Shown here: one piece after another, positions 35,512-44,884 of the stretch
Position numbering within the stretch: position 1 is the stretch's first letter
Layout of the letters: each line of letters opens with the position of its first letter
NCBI GenBank assembly: GCA_016716065.1
Contig: JADJXA010000001.1
Coordinates: forward strand, 124,001-188,000
DNA length: 64,000 nucleotides
From: Candidatus Leptovillus gracilis
GTDB lineage: Bacteria > Chloroflexota > Anaerolineae > Promineifilales > Promineifilaceae
Direction: 5' to 3'
Position numbers and translations under genes: made by a program
Notes under the pieces: model-generated
What the model was told of the DNA's origin: nothing
Databases searched by the model: none
Seen by the model: the letters and a program-made list of their open reading frames with translations, nothing else

Positions 35512-35593
35512 AGGGGGGGGAGGCGTTGTCCGTTGTCCATTATCGTTCGTGTGCGCGGCGTCACGTTTGACGCCGCACAGACGAACACGACTT

Positions 35594-35685
35594 AGTAATC
35601 GTCTAAAAATTACATGGTCCAGATTGGACCAATCTCCAAGATTGGTCCAATCTAAAAAACAGGAAGTTATTCTTAGACGATTACT
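35594..35685. repeat. Nested palindromic element
   Basis: An outer 13-bp inverted repeat (35594-35606 / 35673-35685) encloses a perfect 15-bp hairpin (35621-35635 / 35639-35653, loop CCA). Each inner arm is itself near-palindromic (AGATTGG-A-CCAATCT). Related copies lie at 46889-46921 and inside the beta-galactosidase gene at 56654-56686. It sits between the convergent PEPC and secreted-protein genes. Confidence 0.8.
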
Positions 35686-35689
35686 TAGT

Positions 35690-36781
35690 TTAGGGTTGGG
35701 CTGCCTGGCCTGAATTGGGGTCAATAAGCAAAGGCGACACATCAACCACCTCGAAATCACTGCCCCGGATGACGTCCATCGTGTGCAGCATATCGTTGTC
35801 CCAACGGCCGTCGGGCACGCCGGAGATGTACCAGGCGGAACCATTATCGGCCAGGATGAGGCCATAGGTCTTGAACGCCTGCAAAATGACCTGTATCGGC
35901 GGCGGAAAGCCGGTGATGTCGTAGTCGGCGCGCAGGCGCAGGCGCAGCCCCATGGGAGGATAGTCGGTTCCGGTCAGGCTAGAGGCGTGGTGGCGGGCAG
36001 GCCAGACGTGGGCAGCCTGTGTCTGTGGCGCGGTGAAGCGAATAGCATGGCGAATTTCGCCGGCCGCTACCTCATCATAACGCACCAGCCCCGGCAGAAT
36101 GGGCAGCCCGGCCGCATCCGCCGAAGTCCAGCCATCGGGGCGGAGGCTGTGGCTGTTCAAATCGTACCGGGCGCCGTTGGCCGCCGACCAACTCCCGTTT
36201 GCCTCAGGAAAAGCATAGTACAGCTCGTACAAGATGCAGTTGTCCCGGTCCAACACCAATACGTGCCGGTCGCCATCGGCATCGGGACCGCCCTCAATGG
36301 GCGCGTCTGGCGGAATGGGGTAAGGCCCAGGGTCACTTTCTTCCGGCCACCAGAAGAAATCTATGGGCACAAAGGGTTGGCTGCCAGACACATTTATGTA
36401 TGGAATGCCAATGGGGCTGTTGGAACCGGGCGGCCAAACGCCAGAACCAAAGTCGGCGTGCAAACCCCGGCTGGCCCCAATGCGATTGATGTAAGCGGCC
36501 GAATTGGGATGAACAGGCAGGCTGTTGACGGGGGTATTCCAAATGTTGTCGGCCGGGAATACGTCGCAGCCGGCGATGTTGGGCGGTAATGCGCCTGTTT
36601 TGGTCAGCACAGGCAAAAAGAGATCATTTGTGCCGGTGGGTGTATTGGGTAAGGTTTGGGCGGATGATCGGTGGGTATTGGGGGGTGCGGGGTAGCAAGT
36701 GAGTAAGAGTGTCAGGCAAAATACAACCAGCCCAACGGTTAACATCACCCGGTAGATAGAACGCCAGCGGAATTGATCCAT
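35690..36781 (-). CDS. Secreted protein of unknown function
   Basis: A 363-residue exported protein. The N-terminus has one hydrophobic segment (VMLTVGLVVFCLTLLLTC), either a signal peptide or an anchor; the Cys context (LLTC) is a poor lipobox. After a Pro/Thr/Ser linker containing NDLFLPVL, the mature part begins with CDVFPADNIWNTPVNSLPVH and contains HADFGSGVWPPGSNSPIG, LDRDNCILYELYYAF and RHHASSLTGTDYPPMGLRLR. I do not recognise a family; it resembles secreted proteins with an N-I-W-N motif seen across environmental bacteria. ATG 36781 follows GAGGTGGGT; a GTG two codons upstream is less likely. Confidence 0.65.
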   Translation of the reverse strand: MDQFRWRSIYRVMLTVGLVVFCLTLLLTCYPAPPNTHRSSAQTLPNTPTGTNDLFLPVLTKTGALPPNIAGCDVFPADNIWNTPVNSLPVHPNSAAYINRIGASRGLHADFGSGVWPPGSNSPIGIPYINVSGSQPFVPIDFFWWPEESDPGPYPIPPDAPIEGGPDADGDRHVLVLDRDNCILYELYYAFPEANGSWSAANGARYDLNSHSLRPDGWTSADAAGLPILPGLVRYDEVAAGEIRHAIRFTAPQTQAAHVWPARHHASSLTGTDYPPMGLRLRLRADYDITGFPPPIQVILQAFKTYGLILADNGSAWYISGVPDGRWDNDMLHTMDVIRGSDFEVVDVSPLLIDPNSGQAAQP

Positions 36782-36800
36782 ACCCACCTCTATCCAAACG

Positions 36801-37055
36801 TTACTTTGCTGCTTCTTTCACGTGACCGTTGGACCGCGCCCGGTCGCGAATGGCGCTGCGGCGCTGGTCGTAGGCTTCGTTGATGGTTTGGGCGGTCTGT
36901 TGGCCGCGTTCTACCAATTTCTCCGAATAGGGGACTGCATTGTCGCGGACGTTTTCGATGACAACGGCCGTAATCCCAACACCCAATAACATGGTCTGCC
37001 GTGTGACGCTTTTTACCCGGCTGCATACCGATCCGATTGTGCTTTTGATTGACAT
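36801..37055 (-). CDS. Small hypothetical protein with one hydrophobic segment
   Basis: An 84-residue protein: a short basic N-terminus, a hydrophobic stretch (QTMLLGVGITAVVI), and a charged, probably helical C-terminal half (GQQTAQTINEAYDQRRSAIR). GGAGAGG sits five bases before the ATG, which supports a real gene. It is upstream of and co-directional with the secreted protein gene. Function unknown. Confidence 0.6.
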   Translation of the reverse strand: MSIKSTIGSVCSRVKSVTRQTMLLGVGITAVVIENVRDNAVPYSEKLVERGQQTAQTINEAYDQRRSAIRDRARSNGHVKEAAK

Positions 37056-37237
37056 TTTACCTCTCCAATTAAATCATACAAAGGGACAATACTCTGCCCC
37101 TGGATTGTGTATCCGGTGAATGTGTTATCCGAAAATATAACGCAGTGCGTCACAACAGTCAAGAGCCAACTCTTTTTACGATGGTGATTTGCCGCGGCAA
37201 ATTGCCGCGCCCGCAGCGCCATGTTACACTCCAACGC

Positions 37238-38449
37238 ATGAATAACGAACTAACCTCTGGCATCATTACCCTGAAACCGGGCCGCGAAAAACCGGTACTG
37301 AACCGGCATCCCTGGATATTTTCAGGCGCCATCCACCACAGCGACGGCCGTTCCCAACCCGGCGATTTGGTGACTATTTTGGGCAAAGACGGCCGTTTCC
37401 TGGCCACCGCCTACGCCAATCCTCGTTCGCAAATCCACGCCCGCATCCTCACCTGGGACCCCGACGAAGCGATCAACGACGACTTTTGGCTGCGCCGCAT
37501 TCGCCGGGCGGTGGCCTGTCGGCAGGCGCTGGACCTGGACAAAACCACCGCCTACCGCCTCATCAACGCCGAAGCCGACGCTCTGCCTGGCCTCATCGTG
37601 GATAGATACGGCGATTACCTGGTGATGCAATGCCTGACTTTGGGCATTGACCGGCGCAAAACGCAGTTAGCGGGTCTGCTGGCAGCCGAACTGCAACCGA
37701 CCGGCATCCTGGAACGCTCCGACGGCAGTGTGCGCGCCAAAGAGGGCCTACCCGAAACGTCTGGCCTGCTCTGGGGCGAAATGCCGCCCAACCCCTTACA
37801 CATTCAAGAAAACGGCCATACTTTTGTCGTAGATTTATCGGGTGGGCACAAAACCGGCTTCTACCTGGACCAACGTACCAACCGCGCCATTGTCGGCGCG
37901 CCGCGCCATGTGGCCGGTAAAGAAATCCTCAATGTCTTTGCCTATACTGGCGGTTTTGCCGTCTATGCCGCAGCCAATGGCGCGGGTCCCATCACCAATA
38001 TTGACAGTTCGGTGGGCGTGTTGGAGTTGGCGGAAAAGAATGTGCTGCTGGCGGGTGGGGAACGGCCGTCTGACGAATACCTGCTGGGTGATGCGTTTAT
38101 GATACTGCGCGATTTTCGGGATAACGGCCGTCAGTTCGACGTTGTCATTCTCGATCCACCTAAATTCGCCCACAGCCAACGCGACGTAGAACGCGCCGCC
38201 CGCGGCTACAAAGACCTGAATTGGTTGGCGCTGCGCCTGCTGCGCCCCGGCGGCTTGCTGGCAACCTTCTCCTGCTCCGGCCTGATCAGCGCCGATCTAT
38301 TCCAAAAAATCCTCTTCAGCGCCGCCATAGACGCCGGCCGCGACGTACAAATTCTACAACCACTGGCCCAGGCCCCAGACCATCCGGTCTTGCTCTCTTT
38401 TCCCGAATCAGCCTACCTGAAAGGGCTGCTCTGTCGGATAGTCCAGTAA
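37238..38449 (+). CDS. Class I SAM-dependent rRNA methyltransferase, RlmI type
   Basis: A 403-residue enzyme. An N-terminal PUA domain (KPVLNRHPWIFSGAIHHSDG, GDLVTILGKDGRFLATAYAN) precedes the RlmI middle domain (RLINAEADALPGLIVDRYGD) and a Rossmann methyltransferase (VDLSGGHKTGFYLDQRTNR, ILNVFAYTGGFAVYAA, VILDPPKFAHSQ). The DPPKF motif is that of m5C23S/RlmI-like enzymes that modify 23S rRNA C1962. ATG 37238 gives the family's usual start; an in-frame ATG at 37145 would add a 31-residue leader. It is convergent with rdgB. Confidence 0.88.
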   Translation: MNNELTSGIITLKPGREKPVLNRHPWIFSGAIHHSDGRSQPGDLVTILGKDGRFLATAYANPRSQIHARILTWDPDEAINDDFWLRRIRRAVACRQALDLDKTTAYRLINAEADALPGLIVDRYGDYLVMQCLTLGIDRRKTQLAGLLAAELQPTGILERSDGSVRAKEGLPETSGLLWGEMPPNPLHIQENGHTFVVDLSGGHKTGFYLDQRTNRAIVGAPRHVAGKEILNVFAYTGGFAVYAAANGAGPITNIDSSVGVLELAEKNVLLAGGERPSDEYLLGDAFMILRDFRDNGRQFDVVILDPPKFAHSQRDVERAARGYKDLNWLALRLLRPGGLLATFSCSGLISADLFQKILFSAAIDAGRDVQILQPLAQAPDHPVLLSFPESAYLKGLLCRIVQ

Positions 38450-38489
38450 GTGGCAGCTATCCGGTCAAGATGTGATGTCTGGATACTGA

Positions 38490-39098
38490 TTACTGAACCT
38501 CCTCCACCGTTCGCCGCAGCAGCGGAGCGATAGCCTGGAGGGCCTGTCCGCGGTGGCTGATCTGGTGTTTGATGGCTGAGGGGAGTTGGGCCATGGTGAG
38601 GCCGCACTCTGGCAGGAAAAAGACAGGGTCGTAGCCAAAGCCGCCGCTGCCGGCCGGTTGGTTGGCAATTTGACCTTCACACACGCCAACGGCCGTGCCG
38701 ATCATCCCTTCTGGCCCGGCCAACGCAATGACACAGCGAAAGCGAGCAGCGCGTTCGGCCGGGGGTGTGTCTTGCAGGTTGTGCAGCAGCAGGTGGTAAC
38801 GGTCGGCGTGATTCAGGCCCGGGCCGCCGTAGCGGGCGGTGTAAACGCCGGGCTGCCCACCCAGGGCGTCTACTTCCAGGCCGGAATCGTCGGCCAGCGT
38901 TAGCAGTCCGCTCTGGCGGGCATAGGCCAGCGCCTTGAGTTCGGCGTTGGCCTGGAAGGTGTCGCCAGTCTCGTCCACGTCGTCGGTTATACCGGCGTCG
39001 TCCAGGCTCAGCCAGGCGACATCCAGGTCGGCCAACATCTCGGCGTATTCGGCCACTTTGCCTTTGTTGTGGGTGGCGACAAGTAATGTATGGGTCAT
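38490..39098 (-). CDS. rdgB: XTP/dITP diphosphatase (RdgB/HAM1)
   Basis: A 202-residue house-cleaning pyrophosphatase that removes inosine and xanthosine triphosphates. Motifs: ATHNKGKVAEY (substrate loop), TFQANAELKALAYA, ADDSGLEVDALGG (catalytic Asp), GSGGFGYDPVFF and a late SHRGQALQA. The ATG at 39098 has GAGGAG eight bases upstream. An in-frame upstream extension to 39200 runs through a palindromic repeat and is not part of the protein. Confidence 0.95.
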   Translation of the reverse strand: MTHTLLVATHNKGKVAEYAEMLADLDVAWLSLDDAGITDDVDETGDTFQANAELKALAYARQSGLLTLADDSGLEVDALGGQPGVYTARYGGPGLNHADRYHLLLHNLQDTPPAERAARFRCVIALAGPEGMIGTAVGVCEGQIANQPAGSGGFGYDPVFFLPECGLTMAQLPSAIKHQISHRGQALQAIAPLLRRTVEEVQ

Positions 39099-39112
39099 CG
39101 GTTTCTCCTCTG

Positions 39113-39174
39113 AAAATGGGAGCGCGGACGTCCCGTCCGCTCTGGCAGGCGAGACGCCTGCGCTCCCAGGGTTT
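39113..39174. repeat. Compound palindromic element upstream of rdgB
   Basis: Outer inverted ends (AAAA-TGGGAGCGC and GCGCTCCCAGGG-TTTT) enclose two small hairpins: GCGGACG-TCC-CGTCCGC (39124-39140) and GCAGGC-GAGAC-GCCTGC (39145-39161). The second hairpin is found again, with the same bases, inside the beta-galactosidase gene at 56411-56427. It lies in the divergent spacer between rdgB and the DUF177 gene. Confidence 0.7.
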
Positions 39175-39282
39175 TCATTCGTGGTGGTGAGTGCAGCCAC
39201 TCATGAAGTCTCCTCAGCCAATATGCGCTGTGGATCATCCTATGCTATACTCCAGCCTAATTCTACCGCAAAGGAGGTTGTG

Positions 39283-39795
39283 ATGGACAAACAACATCCT
39301 TCGCGACTGCGCTTCAATTTCGGCTTCCTCATTGAGGCCAGATTAGGCACCAGCCGCACGATTGAACTGAACTATCCAACCATTGATATTGAAGACGTGA
39401 CGTTAGCTCCCTTGCAAGGCACGTTGGAAGTGACACGCACGTCGGAAGGGGTGTACCTGGCGGGGACATTGCAAACGGTAACGGCCGTTGCCTGTGTGCG
39501 TTGCCTGAATGACGCCTATGTGTCGCTGACCGTCGGCCTGGGTGAACTGCTGTATTACCCACCCTGGGAAGCGCCAGCCGGTGAATTGTTTATTGGCGAA
39601 GATGGCTATGTGGACCTGGGGCCGCTGATTCGGGAGTTGAGCCTGCTGGAAGTGCCCATTCAGCCCATCTGCAAGCCCGACTGCCTGGGGCTGTGCCAGA
39701 CCTGCGGCCACAACTTGAATGAAGGCGACTGCGGCTGCGACGAAGAGGAAATTGACCCACGTCTGGCGGTGTTAAAGAAGCTGTTGGATGAGTGA
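39283..39795 (+). CDS. DUF177 (YceD-like) metal-binding protein
   Basis: A 170-residue DUF177 family protein, linked in other bacteria to 23S rRNA accumulation and ribosome assembly. A beta-rich N-terminal part (SRTIELNYPTIDIEDVTL) is followed by VACVRCLNDAY (first CxxC) and the C-terminal zinc-like cluster CKPDCLGLCQTCGHNLN...DCGCDEE. ATG 39283 follows a perfect AAAGGAGG. In many genomes rpmF (L32) comes next; here the obg GTPase follows instead. Confidence 0.88.
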   Translation: MDKQHPSRLRFNFGFLIEARLGTSRTIELNYPTIDIEDVTLAPLQGTLEVTRTSEGVYLAGTLQTVTAVACVRCLNDAYVSLTVGLGELLYYPPWEAPAGELFIGEDGYVDLGPLIRELSLLEVPIQPICKPDCLGLCQTCGHNLNEGDCGCDEEEIDPRLAVLKKLLDE

Positions 39796-39798
39796 GAG

Positions 39799-39826
39799 TT
39801 GTTAGTTGTTAGTTGTTAGTTGTTAG
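39799..39826. repeat. Perfect heptamer tandem repeat
   Basis: Four exact copies of TTGTTAG between the DUF177 gene and obg, beginning three bases after the stop codon. It may also sit in the leader of obg. Confidence 0.85.
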
Positions 39827-39846
39827 CTGAGTATTGAGATTCGTTT

Positions 39847-41121
39847 ATGTTTTTTGATGAAGCAAAAATTTACGTAAAAAGTGGTGATGGCGGCGATGGC
39901 ATGATCAGTTTCCGCCGCGAGGCAAATGTGCCGCGCGGTGGGCCGGATGGCGGTGATGGGGGACACGGCGGCAGCATCGTGTTTTATGTGGACCCGCATG
40001 TGAACAGTCTGGTGAAATTTCACCGGAATGTACATTTTCGGGCGGATAACGGCCGTAACGGTGGCAAAGCGCGTAAGAGTGGGGCCGGTGGCCCGACGCT
40101 GCGTCTGCCCGTGCCACCCGGCACAATGATCCGCGCCGCCAACAGCGGCGACCTGGTAGCCGACCTGACCGCAGCCGGACAGGAAGTGGTGGTGCTGGCC
40201 GGCGGGCGCGGCGGACGCGGCAATGTCCACTTTACCAGCAGCGTGCATCAAGCGCCGCTGCTGGCGGAACGCGGCGAGCCGGGCGAAGAAGCCTGGCTGC
40301 TGCTGGAACTAAAGCTCATCGCCGATGTGGGCATTGTCGGCGTACCCAACGCCGGCAAATCTACCTTATTGGCGGCCGTGTCGGCGGCGCAGCCCAAAAT
40401 TGCCAATTACCCGTTCACCACCTTGCAGCCCAGCCTGGGCGTTGTCTATTTGGACGAGTATCAGACGCTGGTAGTGGCCGACATCCCTGGCCTGATCGAA
40501 GGCGCGGCCGGCGGCGCCGGGCTGGGACACGAGTTTTTGCGCCATATTGAACGCACGCGGGTCCTCATCCATCTGTTGGATGGCGCAGCCAAAGAGCCGC
40601 TGACCGATTGGGCGATGATCAACCAGGAATTGGCGTTGTACGACACCAATTTAGGGCTGGGATTGGATGAACGGCCGCAGCTTGTGGTGCTGAACAAAAT
40701 GGATTTGCCCGACGCCATCGCCTGGGAGCCGCTCATTGAAGAAGAAGTGCGCAAGGCAGGCTATGGCTTTTGCTCTATCTCGGCGGCAACCGGCCAGGGC
40801 GTGCCGGCGATGCTGTACAAAATAAAGAAGATGGTAGACGAAGCGCCAGAAGTACAGGGCATCAGCAGCGAAGAAGTGGTGATCCGGGCGACGGAAGATG
40901 AAGACGTGTTCACCATCGAGCGCGAAAGTGACGGTTGGCGGGTGCGCGGCCGCAAAATTGAGCGTATCGCGGCCATGACCTATTTTGAGTTTGAGGCAAC
41001 GCTGCTGCGGTTTCAGCAGATTTTGGAGAGTATGGGGATTAGCGCGGCTTTAGAAAAAGCCGGGGTTCAGATCGGCGATACGGTGTATATCGGCGATGAT
41101 GCGTTGGAGTGGGCGGAATAA
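39847..41121 (+). CDS. obg: GTPase Obg/CgtA
   Basis: A 424-residue essential GTPase of late 50S assembly and stress control. The glycine-rich Obg domain (1-158; GGDGGHGGSIVFYVDP, KARKSGAGGPTLRLPVP, AGGRGGRGNVHF) is followed by the G domain (GVPNAGKSTLLAAVS, DIPGLIEGAAGGAGLGH, VLNKMDL) and a C-terminal OCT domain (EDVFTIERESDGWRVRGRKI, GDTVYIGDDALEW). All G motifs are intact. Its last 13 bases overlap the nadD start, a coupling that fits the common obg-nadD arrangement. Confidence 0.96.
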   Translation: MFFDEAKIYVKSGDGGDGMISFRREANVPRGGPDGGDGGHGGSIVFYVDPHVNSLVKFHRNVHFRADNGRNGGKARKSGAGGPTLRLPVPPGTMIRAANSGDLVADLTAAGQEVVVLAGGRGGRGNVHFTSSVHQAPLLAERGEPGEEAWLLLELKLIADVGIVGVPNAGKSTLLAAVSAAQPKIANYPFTTLQPSLGVVYLDEYQTLVVADIPGLIEGAAGGAGLGHEFLRHIERTRVLIHLLDGAAKEPLTDWAMINQELALYDTNLGLGLDERPQLVVLNKMDLPDAIAWEPLIEEEVRKAGYGFCSISAATGQGVPAMLYKIKKMVDEAPEVQGISSEEVVIRATEDEDVFTIERESDGWRVRGRKIERIAAMTYFEFEATLLRFQQILESMGISAALEKAGVQIGDTVYIGDDALEWAE

Positions 41122-41729
41122 GGGTTGGCTTACTGGGCGGGACGTTCGACCCGCCTCATTTGGGCCATTTGTGGCTGGCGGAATCGGCCCGAAACCAACT
41201 GCACCTGGACCAGGTGCTTTTTTTGCCTGTGGGCGAACCGCCGCACAAACCAGGCAATGGGGTAACGGCCGTCACCCATCGCCTATCCATGACGCAACTG
41301 GCCATTGCCGACCACCCCGCCTTTTACCTGGACACAACCGACAGTTATCGCCCGCCACCCCACACCACCGCCACTCTGCTGCCCCTGATTCACGCCGCCC
41401 AACCAGAGGCCGAACTATGGCTGCTGTTGGGCAGCGATTCATTACGCGATTTTCCAACGTGGTTTGCGCCGGGGCAAATTATCGCCCACTGCCGGTTGGC
41501 AGCGCTGGCGCGGCCGGGTGTCGTGGTAGACTGGGCGGCATTGGAAACGGCCGTACCCGGCCTGCGCGCCGCCACCGATATGCTGGTTGGCCCGACGGTG
41601 GACATTTCGGCGACGGCCGTGCGCCAATGGGCCAGACAAAACCATTCCCTGCGTTACCTGGTCCCCACACCCGTCCTCGACTACATCCAGCAGCAGACGC
41701 TCTACCACCAACCGCAGGCGCAAAGATAG
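41109..41729 (+). CDS. nadD: Nicotinate-nucleotide adenylyltransferase
   Basis: A 206-residue enzyme of NAD synthesis (NaMN to deamido-NAD). GLLGGTFDPPHLGHLWLAE is the nucleotidyltransferase GxFxPxHxGH motif; VGEPPHK binds the nicotinate moiety and ISATAVRQWA is the C-terminal SxTxxR-type motif. The start is GTG at 41109 inside the end of obg; no ATG gives the full motif. Length is normal. A heptamer-array spacer follows. Confidence 0.94.
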   Translation: MGGIRVGLLGGTFDPPHLGHLWLAESARNQLHLDQVLFLPVGEPPHKPGNGVTAVTHRLSMTQLAIADHPAFYLDTTDSYRPPPHTTATLLPLIHAAQPEAELWLLLGSDSLRDFPTWFAPGQIIAHCRLAALARPGVVVDWAALETAVPGLRAATDMLVGPTVDISATAVRQWARQNHSLRYLVPTPVLDYIQQQTLYHQPQAQR

Positions 41730-41753
41730 AGATAGAGCCTGATAGACGCGATC

Positions 41754-41819
41754 AGTATTCAGTAACCAGTGTTCAGTCGGCGTAACCTCTGGAAAACAAC
41801 CACTGAACACTGAATACCG
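41754..41819. repeat. Facing heptamer arrays
   Basis: Left units AGTATTC, AGTAACC, AGTGTTC, AGTCGGC (41754-41781) face right units ACCACTG, AACACTG, AATACCG (41799-41819). The right side is largely the reverse complement of the left (GTATTCAGT / ACTGAATAC parts), so the spacer after nadD can fold into an imperfect stem. Confidence 0.7.
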
Positions 41820-41873
41820 CTGCTAGTTTTTACTCTACACTCTATCTCTCGTTACGATTACAGGAGTTCCCCC

Positions 41874-44488
41874 ATGTCTTGGATGCACGCCATCTGGCGC
41901 TTCTTCTCTGCCCCTGTTTTCGCTGACGACATGGCAGAAACCATCCGCGTCAGGCTATTAAACACCATCCTTAACGTCTGCCTGGTAGGTTTGGTTCTGG
42001 TAACGCTGGGCAATCTGGTAGGGCGCAATGTGCCAACAACCATTTATGGGTTGAACATGGCTGGGGTTGTCTTGCTTTTGGGCCTGCGATTCTGGCTAAA
42101 CCGAAACAACGGCAAACTGATCGGCATTGTCACGCTTGGTATCTTCTTCGTTTACCTGACAATCATCAATGTCACTCTGGGGACCATTCGCACGCCCACA
42201 GCTTCGGCTTACCTTTTGTTGGTCGCTATGGGCGGCATTCTGTTTGGGCAGTGGGGCATGGCGGCAACCGTTGCATCCGGTTCCCTGGCTATTCTAGGCT
42301 TAATCGGGGCGCAAAACGCAGGGCTGCTGCCGACGCCTGACCTGACAGTGGGCGTCACCCAATGGATTAGCTATACGGTGTTTTTGGTCACGGCCGGGAC
42401 GTTAACCAATTATGCCCTCCACAGCATCCAACAAGCGCTCAACAACGCCAACCAGGAATTGGTTTTGCGCCGCCAGGTGGAAGCGACTTTGCGTGAACGG
42501 GAGAGCTTCCTGCAGGCCATTACTAACAATGTTCAGGAGATGCTCTTCCTGGTGGCCTTGGATGGCACTGTGCAGTACGCCAGCCCGTCCAGCCAGCGTT
42601 GGTTGGGGTATAAACCGGAGGAACTGGTGGGTCGGTCTGGTTTTGACCTGATGCACCCAGATGACGCCCAACTGCTGTTGGCAAGGCTGCACACGGCCTT
42701 GCAAGAGGGTCGCACCGCTAGTTTGATGACGTTTCGCTCGCGCCATGCCGACGGCCGTTACATCTTCCTGGAAGCCAGCGCCCAGTTTGTCAACGACGCG
42801 GCAGGCATCAGCGGCGTTGTCACCGTATTTCGGGATGTGACCACCCAACGCCAAACAGAAGCGCAAATCCGCCTGTTATCTCGCGCCGTGGAAGATAGCC
42901 CGGTATCTATTGTGATGGCCGACGTAACCGGCAGCATCATCTATGTGAATCCAAAGTTTGTCGAAGTGACTGGTTACAGCTTTGCAGAAGTGCGCGGTCA
43001 TAACCCCAGAATTCTGCAATCTGGTCAGACGCCGCCAGAAACCTATGCAGCGTTGTGGCAGGCCATTCTGGCCGGGCAAGTATGGTCCGGCGAGTTTTTG
43101 AATAAGCACAAAGACGGCCGTCTTTATTGGGAATCGGCCGTTATCTCCCCCATCAGCGAGGCCGACGGGCAGATCAGCCACTTTATCGCCATCAAAGAAG
43201 ACATCACCCACCGCAAGCAAATGGAAACACAGTTGCACCGCCGCAACGACACCCTGAACGCGCTGCATACCATCACCCTGGACATTCTCAAACGCCGCAC
43301 CGTCGCCGACTTGCTGCAAACGGTCGTGCTGCGGGCGGTCGAACTGCTGGACGCGCCTTACGCCGAACTGATGCTGCTGGAGAGGACGAGTTAGTCGTCC
43401 ATGCCTGTACAGCCAACCTGCCTTTTCTGGTCGGCGAACGGGTTACAGAAAATGAGGCCAAATTGTCCTGGCAGGCGGTACATACCCGGCAACCGGTGGT
43501 ATTAGACGATTATGCCACCTGGCAATACCGCCGCGCCCCCTATGCGCGCAATGACATTCACGCCGTTGCCGATTTTCCGATATTAAGCGGATCGCATTGC
43601 CTGGGCGTATTGGCTGTCAGCCGCGATGTGGTCGGCTACGCCTTCGACGATGAACAAATCCAGACGGGCAGCCTGCTGGCCCAACTGTCGGCGCTGGCGC
43701 TGGAAAATGCCCGGCTGTATGCGGCGGCGCAAACAGAACTGACTGAACGTAAACAGGCCGAAGCGTGGCTGCGTGAATCCAACACGGCGCTGTCTGAACG
43801 CAACGAAGAATTGGATGCTTACGCCCATATGGTGGCCCACGACCTGAAAAACCCCATCGGCCTGATCATCGGCTTTAGCGAATTGTTGTTGGAGAGCTAC
43901 AGCAGTTTATCGTCTGCTGAAATCCACCATGCGCTGCAAACCCTGGCAAACAATGGGCGCAAGGCGAACAATATCATCGAATCGCTGCTGCTGTTAGCCA
44001 GCGTGCGCCAACAAGACGTGGTGGCCGAGCCGCTGGCAATGAGCAATCTGGTACACGAGACATTGTATCGCCTGACCGACGTGATTGCGGCGAAGGGGGC
44101 GCGCATCAAGATAGAGGACATGGACGGCTGGCCGCTGGCGTTGGGGTACGCGCCCTGGGTGGAAGAGATTTGGGTAAACTATTTGAGCAATGCGCTGAAG
44201 TATGGCGGTCAGTCGCCGACGATTATATTGAGCGCGACGCGCCAGACGGAGGGGTTTGTGCGCTTTGAGGTGCGTGACAATGGGCCGGGGTTAACGGCCG
44301 TGCAGCAGGCTCGCTTGTTCACCCCATTTGAACGACTAGACAGACAAAACGCCGCCGGCCATGGCCTGGGGCTGTCTATTGTCCACCGAATTGTAGAGAA
44401 GTTAGGCGGGCAGGCCGGCGTGGAGAGCGAACTGGGCCAGGGGAGTTTATTTTACTTCACGCTGCCAGAGAGCAAAACAGAGATGTAG
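41874..44488 (+). pseudogene. Membrane PAS-PAS-GAF sensor histidine kinase with a frameshift
   Basis: Two frames encode one kinase of about 870 residues. The first (41874-43394; CAGGAG before the ATG) has six or so membrane helices (1-170), a PAS domain (FLQAITNNVQEMLFLVALDG) and a second PAS/PAC (LLSRAVEDSPVSIVMAD, YWESAVISPISEADGQ). It stops with TAG just after a GAF domain begins (LLLERTS). The same GAF continues in the next frame from about 43380 (GEDELVVHACTANLPFLVGE), followed by HisKA (YAHMVAHDLKNPIGLII), an N box, DNGPGLTAVQ and GHGLGLSIVHRIV to 44488. One added G in CTGGAGAGG near 43380 would join them. This is a likely single-base loss or sequencing error. Confidence 0.88.
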
Positions 44489-44884
44489 TTCACCAATCCA
44501 TAAGTCTGTAGTAGTCACATCCCCTATTGGTACTGCCAGAATTGACATCATCCTCTATCGCTCAGTTTGAGAAAGCAACAGTAACATCTCAATAAATCGG
44601 GGGAGCCTACGAGAGGTTTGTCGCTGCCGCCACGGTCGTCTTTAGCCCCGTTTACAGGGCGTCGTTTTTTAGCCTGGGGCTTTAGCTCCAGGCGCAGCGG
44701 ACCACCGGCGACGACCAGCGCTAAAGCGCCGGTCTATAAAACAAAGCCGGGTAAACCCGGCTTTTACCTCTTTGCTACCGATTACCCCAAGATATTGAGA
44801 AGATACAAGTAACAGACAAAACGGCCGGTTAGCGGCGCCTGACCAGGTGGAACAATGCTTGCGGCGTTGTTTTGTCTTAACCGT
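44489..44884. other. Gene-free spacer with several hairpins
   Basis: This 396-base spacer separates the kinase from the convergent ABC exporter gene. It holds three hairpins with A+T-rich loops in a row: GCCTGGGGC-TTTA-GCTCCAGGC (44672-44693, one mismatch), ACCAGCGCT-AA-AGCGCCGGT (44714-44733, one mismatch), and AAAGCCGGG-TAAA-CCCGGCTTT followed by TT (44743-44765), which looks like a terminator for the plus-strand gene. A 64-codon open frame over them is repeat sequence, not a gene. I see no RNA gene. Confidence 0.6.

Noticed and set aside
39799..39826. Possible CRISPR array
   Set aside because: Units are only seven bases with no spacers between them; all such arrays in the window are simple tandem repeats.
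44618..44812. A 64-codon frame in the long spacer
   Set aside because: It is made of three hairpin repeats and has no ribosome binding site or family features.
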